From Nocardia testacea NBRC 100365 (GTDB lineage Bacteria; Actinomycetota; Actinomycetes; Mycobacteriales; Mycobacteriaceae): a stretch of 64,000 nucleotides of DNA. Made by a program: the position numbers and the translations under genes. This document shows, piece by piece, positions 60,214-64,000 of the stretch (its first letter is position 1; the number at the start of each line of letters is the position of its first letter). Where the stretch lies: positions 1-64,000 of the forward strand of contig NZ_BAGJ01000271.1 of the NCBI RefSeq assembly GCF_000308775.1, in the 5' to 3' direction. The notes under the pieces were generated by a model. It made no database searches. It was given only the letters and a program-made list of their open reading frames with translations, and was not told the DNA's origin.

Positions 60214-60981
60214 TCACTCCCCGGTCCATCGGGGCGCCCGCTTCTCCGCGAACGCCGCCGGCCCCTCTTGCGCGTCCGCGCTGTGATAGGCCCGCGCCGA
60301 GGCGTGCCGGGCCGCCTGCAGCGCCGCCGACCGGCCCATTTCGGTTGCCAGCATGACCGTTTCCCGGGCGGCGCGTACCGACAACGGCGCCCCGGCGAGC
60401 ACGGTGGCGGCCAGCTCGAGAGCCGCCGGGAGCAGGTCGCCCGGTTCGGCCAGCCGGTTCACCAGACCGATCTCGTAGGCCCGGGCCGCGCTGATCGGAT
60501 TACCGGTGAGCAGGATCTCCATCATGATGCGCTGCGGGATCATATGGATCAGCGGCGCGGCCCACGGTGAACTACGACCCACCGTCACCTCGCTCACCGC
60601 GAAGGTCGCCGTGGTACTGGCCACGCACAGATCGCAGGCCTGGGCGATCATCCAGCCGCCGGCGAAGGCGGCGCCGTTGACCGCGGCGATGGTCGGTTTG
60701 GACAGTTCGATCGTGTCGTAGGGGACGGGGAACATATCGCGGGGCGGCTCGGCCATTCCGGTTTCCACCATTTCCCGCAGGTCCCCGCCCGCGCAGAACG
60801 CCTTGGGCCCGGCACCGGTCAGGATCGCGACCCGCAGCGCCGGGTCGTGTTCGAAACGGTCCCAGGCCGCGAACAGTCCGGCCCGGACCTCCGCGGACAG
60901 GCAGTTGCGGGTCTGCGGCCGGTTCAGGGTGATCACCGCGATGCCGTCGTCGCGGGCATCGAAGAGTACGGCGTCCTCCAT
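60214..60981 (-). CDS. Enoyl-CoA hydratase/isomerase family protein
   Basis: 255 aa crotonase. R-P-Q-T-R-N-C-L, oxyanion segments A-G-G-D-L-R and N-G-A-A-F-A-G-G-W; Glu in S-E-V-T-V-G, but the first catalytic-position Glu (G-G-C-E type) is replaced in G-G-W-M-I-A-Q-A. So, like the crotonase at 28482, it keeps only one of the two glutamates, here the other one. Forms a tight operon with the CoA transferase (stop and start adjacent) and CaiB. Confidence 0.8.
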   Translation of the reverse strand: MEDAVLFDARDDGIAVITLNRPQTRNCLSAEVRAGLFAAWDRFEHDPALRVAILTGAGPKAFCAGGDLREMVETGMAEPPRDMFPVPYDTIELSKPTIAAVNGAAFAGGWMIAQACDLCVASTTATFAVSEVTVGRSSPWAAPLIHMIPQRIMMEILLTGNPISAARAYEIGLVNRLAEPGDLLPAALELAATVLAGAPLSVRAARETVMLATEMGRSAALQAARHASARAYHSADAQEGPAAFAEKRAPRWTGE

Positions 60982-62241
60982 CTAGAATCCTCGTTTCTCG
61001 ATGAGGCGGGCGGTCCGGGCCAGTTCGTCGCGGAAGCCGGGATGGGCGATACCGATGAGGCGCCGGGCGCGTTCGGCCAGCGACTGTCCGGCCAGTTCGG
61101 CGGCGCCGTATTCGGTGACGACGATGTCGACTTCGGTCCGCGCGGTGGTGACCGGCCCGGACAGCGCCGCGGTGATCCGGCTGACGGTGCCGTTGCGGGC
61201 GGTGGCGGGCAGCGCGATGATCGACCGGCCCCCGGGCGAGCGCACCCCGGCCCGGACGAAATCCACCTGGCCGCCGGTGCCGCCGAGATAGCTCTCGCCG
61301 GATTGTTCGGCGTTCACCTGGCCGGTCAGGTCCACCTCCAGCGCGGAGTTGAGCGTGACGAGGTGGTCGAGCCGCGCGAGAACGGCGGCATCGTGGGTGT
61401 AGGAGGTGGGGCACATGCGCAACGCCGGATTGCGATGGGCGAAATCGTAGAGCCGCCGGGTGCCGATGAGAGCACCCGTGATCGAGACACCCGGGTCGAT
61501 CCGTTTGCGCGCGTTGGTGATCACGCCGGCCTCGACGAGGTCGACGAGGCCGTCCCCCATCATTCCCGAGTGGACGCCGAGATCGCGGCGGTCGCCCAGC
61601 AGCCGCACGACCGCGTCCGGGACGGCACCGATACCGATCTGCAGAACCGCACCGTCGCCGATGTACTCGGTGATGTGCCGGGCGACGGCCTCGTCCACCG
61701 CGCCGATCGCGGCGGACGCCACCTCCACCGGCGGGTTCGATACGGTGACCGCGCAATCGATCTCGGCGGCGGCCAGTGATTCGCCGAAGGTGTCGGGTAC
61801 CTGATCGTTGACCTCCGCGATCACCACCCGGGCCCGTGCGACCGCGGCCCGGACGTAGTCGCCGACGAGTCCGCAGCTGTGTCTGCCCGCGGCATCGGCG
61901 GGACCGACCTGGACGAGCGCCACATCGCAGCCGAGCTCGCCCGATTCGATCATGGGAGCCACCCGGCCCACATGGCACGGCACGATATCGAGTTCGTGGC
62001 TGCGGGTGAGGCCGCGCAACGCGCCGATGGCGCCCATACTCGACAGCGCGAAGGATCGCCCGACCCCGGGCACGAACTTCCCGGAGAAGCTGGTCGCGGT
62101 GAAGGCGGACAGCTTTCCGATACGCGGCCCCTGCTCGATGAGGGCGTCGACGAGAGTGGTCGGCTCACCGCAGGCCTGCCCGATGACGATCCGGTCGCCG
62201 GGGCGCAGCCACTGCCCCAGGTCGAGGTCCGGCGCACTCAC
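60982..62241 (-). CDS. Acetyl-CoA hydrolase / 4-hydroxybutyrate CoA-transferase family
   Basis: 419 aa from GTG 62241, whose GTGA overlaps the CaiB stop; a longer frame continues through CaiB but in its shadow. Class I CoA-transferase: G-Q-A-C-G-E-P-T-T-L, D-V-A-L-V-Q-V-G-P-A-D, G-I-G-A-V-P-D-A-V and E-Q-S-G-E, with a candidate catalytic Glu. Moves CoA between acids, or hydrolyses acyl-CoA. Together with CaiB it makes two different CoA-transferase types in one operon, suggesting recycling of CoA between a bulky acid and a small acyl donor (inference). Confidence 0.85.
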   Translation of the reverse strand: MSAPDLDLGQWLRPGDRIVIGQACGEPTTLVDALIEQGPRIGKLSAFTATSFSGKFVPGVGRSFALSSMGAIGALRGLTRSHELDIVPCHVGRVAPMIESGELGCDVALVQVGPADAAGRHSCGLVGDYVRAAVARARVVIAEVNDQVPDTFGESLAAAEIDCAVTVSNPPVEVASAAIGAVDEAVARHITEYIGDGAVLQIGIGAVPDAVVRLLGDRRDLGVHSGMMGDGLVDLVEAGVITNARKRIDPGVSITGALIGTRRLYDFAHRNPALRMCPTSYTHDAAVLARLDHLVTLNSALEVDLTGQVNAEQSGESYLGGTGGQVDFVRAGVRSPGGRSIIALPATARNGTVSRITAALSGPVTTARTEVDIVVTEYGAAELAGQSLAERARRLIGIAHPGFRDELARTARLIEKRGF

Positions 62242-63428
62242 CGCGGGTTGCCGATGCCGTTGCCGGTCGGCGCGGCCGGTCGCGGTGCGCGGGCGGCCGC
62301 GGCGTCCAGCACTTCCCGGGTGTGGGCGCCGAGCCGGGGCGCCGGACCGGACACACGCCCGGGGGTGCGGGAGAACCAGGTCGGCGGGCCGGGAAAGCGC
62401 AGCGGGCCGTCGGGACTGTCGACGGTCTCGAAGAAGCCCACCTCGTTCAGGTGCGGATTGTCGAAGAGATCGTCCAGACCGCGGACCGGCGCGGCCGGAA
62501 TATCCAGGGAATTCAGCAATTCGAGCCACTCGGCGGTGGGGCGGGTCGCGAAGGTCTCCCGCAGATGGGCGTAGACGGTGTCGATCCGGCGCGCCCGCTG
62601 GGCGAGGGTCGCGAATTCCGGGCCGTCCCAGGCCGGGCGGACCGCGTCCACGAAAGCCGTCCACTGTTTGTCGTTGTAGACCAGCGCGGACAGATACCCG
62701 TCGGCGGTGCGGTACGGGGTGCGCTCGGGTGTCACCGCGCGTGGATAGGCGGCCGGTCCCAGCGGCGGCTGGAACAGGGCGCCGTTGGCGTGTTCGACCA
62801 GCATGAAGGCGGCCATGGTTTCGAACATCGCGACCTCCACCTCCTGCCCCTCCCCGGTCCGCTCGCGATGGAACAGCGCCATCGTGGTGGCGTAGACGGC
62901 GGTCATTCCGGCGATCTTGTCCGCCATGATGGTGCCCACGTAACCCGGCGTGCCGGTGAGGAGTTCCTGCACGTACGGTAGGCCGCACTCGGCCTGGATG
63001 GTGTCGTCGTAGGCGGTGCGGTCGGCATCGGGGCCGCGCCGGCCGTAGCCGTAGCAGTTGGTGTAGACGATCGCGGGATTGATCGCGGCGACCTGCTCGT
63101 AGCCGAACCCGAGCGCGGCGACGGCCTTGCCACGCATGGAGTGGATGAACACATCGGCGCCGGTGATCAGTTCGCGCAGCGCGGTTTTGCCCGCCGGCTC
63201 GCGCAGATCGAGGACCACGCTGCGTTTTCCGCGGTTGACGTTGACGAACACTCCGGCCATTCCCGGTTCCGGGCCCACCGAGATATGGCGGGTGTTGTCC
63301 CCGGCCGGCGGCTCCACCTTGATCACATCCGCGCCCATATCGGCCATGATCTGGGTGCAGTAGGGACCCATCACCATCGCGGTCAGATCGATCACCCGCA
63401 CCCCGGCCAGCGGCCCTGTGTGCTGCAT
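62238..63428 (-). CDS. CaiB/BaiF family CoA transferase
   Basis: 396 aa from ATG 63428 (GAAGG upstream). V-R-V-I-D-L-T-A-M-V-M-G-P-Y, G-A-D-V-I-K-V-E-P, R-G-K-R-S-V-V-L-D-L, and catalytic Asp candidate in M-A-D-K-I-A-G. Formyl-/succinyl-CoA-transferase-like architecture. First gene of the operon with the CoA hydrolase/transferase and crotonase. Its divergent neighbour is an acyl-CoA ligase, with a GntR-type element between. Confidence 0.85.
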   Translation of the reverse strand: MQHTGPLAGVRVIDLTAMVMGPYCTQIMADMGADVIKVEPPAGDNTRHISVGPEPGMAGVFVNVNRGKRSVVLDLREPAGKTALRELITGADVFIHSMRGKAVAALGFGYEQVAAINPAIVYTNCYGYGRRGPDADRTAYDDTIQAECGLPYVQELLTGTPGYVGTIMADKIAGMTAVYATTMALFHRERTGEGQEVEVAMFETMAAFMLVEHANGALFQPPLGPAAYPRAVTPERTPYRTADGYLSALVYNDKQWTAFVDAVRPAWDGPEFATLAQRARRIDTVYAHLRETFATRPTAEWLELLNSLDIPAAPVRGLDDLFDNPHLNEVGFFETVDSPDGPLRFPGPPTWFSRTPGRVSGPAPRLGAHTREVLDAAAARAPRPAAPTGNGIGNPR

Positions 63429-63478
63429 ACGCCCTACCTTCACCGGGCCGGCCGGACAAATCGGCGGCTATCTGATGA

Positions 63479-63492
63479 ATCTTTGTAAGGAT
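63479..63492. promoter_or_regulatory. Candidate GntR operator between CaiB and the acyl-CoA ligase
   Basis: ATCTTTGTAAGGAT, identical to 19423-19436 and, with flanks, over 17 nt (63478-63494). Divergent promoter of about 80 bp. Confidence 0.55.
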
Positions 63493-63509
63493 AGTGATAT
63501 CAAGTATGG

Positions 63510-64000
63510 GTGCCCAGTTTCAATGGCGAGAACGCCGGGCCCGGCAGCGGCGCCGGCGCGCCCGTAATTCCGGCGTCCATCGCCGAGGTACTCGAACCCG
63601 CCCTCGCCGCGCACCCCGACACGGTCGCGATCGAGGCGACCTCGGGCTGCTGGACCTATCGTGAACTCGACGCACAAGCTCGCGCGGCAGCCGGGGCGCT
63701 GTGGTCGCTCGGCGTCCGCCCCGGCGACCGGGTCGCCGCCTGCCTGCCCAACGACCTGCAGATCGTGGCCGCCTTCCACGGCGCGCAGCGCATCGGGGCG
63801 ATCTGGGCGGGTATCGGCGAAGCGCTCGCCCCGGCCGAACAGCGGTATCTGCACGATCTGATCGAGCCGCGCGTCGTCCTCGCCGGCCCCCGCAGCACGC
63901 TCGACACACCCGCGCGAGTCGATCCGGGACGCTGGGCCGACGCCCTGAACTCCCCGTCGGCACCCGAGATCACCCACGATCCGGACGCCCCCGCCGCGAT
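63510..64000 (+). CDS. Acyl-CoA ligase, AMP-forming, 3' truncated by window
   Basis: GTG 63510 begins an open frame to the window end: P-A-S-I-A-E-V-L-E-P, then W-T-Y-R-E-L-D-A-Q-A-R-A-A-A-G, G-V-R-P-G-D-R-V-A-A-C-L-P-N and A-A-F-H-G-A-Q-R-I-G-A-I-W-A-G. These are the first 160 residues of an acyl-AMP ligase; the T-S-G-T-T-G-x-x-K loop lies beyond the edge. Divergent from the CaiB gene with a shared GntR-type element. No clear Shine-Dalgarno was identified, so the start is uncertain by a few codons. Confidence 0.7.
   Translation, partial: MPSFNGENAGPGSGAGAPVIPASIAEVLEPALAAHPDTVAIEATSGCWTYRELDAQARAAAGALWSLGVRPGDRVAACLPNDLQIVAAFHGAQRIGAIWAGIGEALAPAEQRYLHDLIEPRVVLAGPRSTLDTPARVDPGRWADALNSPSAPEITHDPDAPAA

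Noticed and set aside
60982-63459. 825-residue reading of the CoA-transferase gene with a long N-terminal extension
   Set aside because: The first 400 residues are the wrong frame of the CaiB gene; the GTGA overlap at 62241 gives a normal start.
1-64000. CRISPR arrays, tRNA or rRNA genes, insertion sequences, integrase, origin
   Set aside because: No regularly spaced repeats, no RNA-like conserved segments and no transposase or integrase motifs were found on either strand.

Overview
The window is GC-rich, high-coding-density actinobacterial DNA, most likely from Nocardia or a close relative in the Mycobacteriales. The signs are GTG starts with strong GGAGG-type ribosome binding sites, a mycofactocin-type SDR, a TIGR03667-like F420/PPOX protein, a lipobox class A beta-lactamase of the kind found in Nocardia, and many FadD/FadE/P450/CaiB genes. 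No rRNA, tRNA, CRISPR array, transposase or phage gene was seen. Genus assignment is inference.

Layout. 1-3.1 kb: end of a zinc ABC transporter locus (AztD paralogue, AztC, AztD). 3.2-6.9 kb: a polytopic membrane protein divergent from a double TerD-domain protein. 7.0-9.4 kb: FadR/GntR regulator, TesB thioesterase, DUF427 protein and a decayed CMD-family gene. 9.5-19.3 kb: a seven-gene minus-strand operon (SMP-30 lactonase-like, SDR, Rieske oxygenase, Baeyer-Villiger monooxygenase, SDR, ThDP enzyme, aldehyde dehydrogenase). It reads as an oxidative ring- or ketone-opening route. 19.4-25.1 kb: housekeeping and resistance genes: flavin-monooxygenase remnant, pentapeptide protein, two serine beta-lactamase-fold proteins around a LysR gene, and two hypothetical proteins. 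25.3-36.2 kb: SDR/P450, TetR regulator, crotonase, two acyl-CoA ligases, two amidohydrolase_2 proteins and a glycosyltransferase fragment. 36.3-39.8 kb: erythromycin-esterase homologue divergent from a double-MerR regulator, then small secreted proteins. 39.8-50.2 kb: CaiB/ALDH divergent from a long operon (SDR, ferredoxin, P450, DUF35-thiolase fusion, hydrolase, DoxX, two beta-hydroxyacid dehydrogenases). 50.4-53.9 kb: cupin, DinB-like protein, MarR, SDR, LLM oxidoreductase. 54-58 kb: paired acyl-CoA dehydrogenases divergent from P450/ferredoxin. 58-64 kb: alcohol dehydrogenase, DJ-1/PfpI protein, crotonase, CoA transferase, CaiB, and the start of another acyl-CoA ligase.

Two shared cis-elements tie the catabolic genes together. 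An ATCTTTGTAAGGAT-type site lies upstream of the GntR gene, upstream of the Rieske/BVMO operon, and between the last CaiB and ligase genes. A separate 15-bp element, consensus GAGAAT-N3-ATTCTC, occurs at seven promoters. At four of them a second, weaker copy follows 22 bp (two helical turns) on. I could not match this element to a regulator I know. The inferred picture is two interlocking regulons for one or more bulky alicyclic or terpenoid/steroid-like substrates: P450 or Rieske hydroxylation, SDR oxidation, Baeyer-Villiger insertion, lactone hydrolysis, CoA ligation, beta-oxidation with a heteromeric-type dehydrogenase, and retro-aldol or CoA-transferase steps. The substrate is not identifiable from sequence alone.

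Caution: five genes carry a single-base frameshift, several in C/G runs. Either these are sequencing errors or there is real decay. They are annotated as pseudogenes or frameshifted genes with the join position given.
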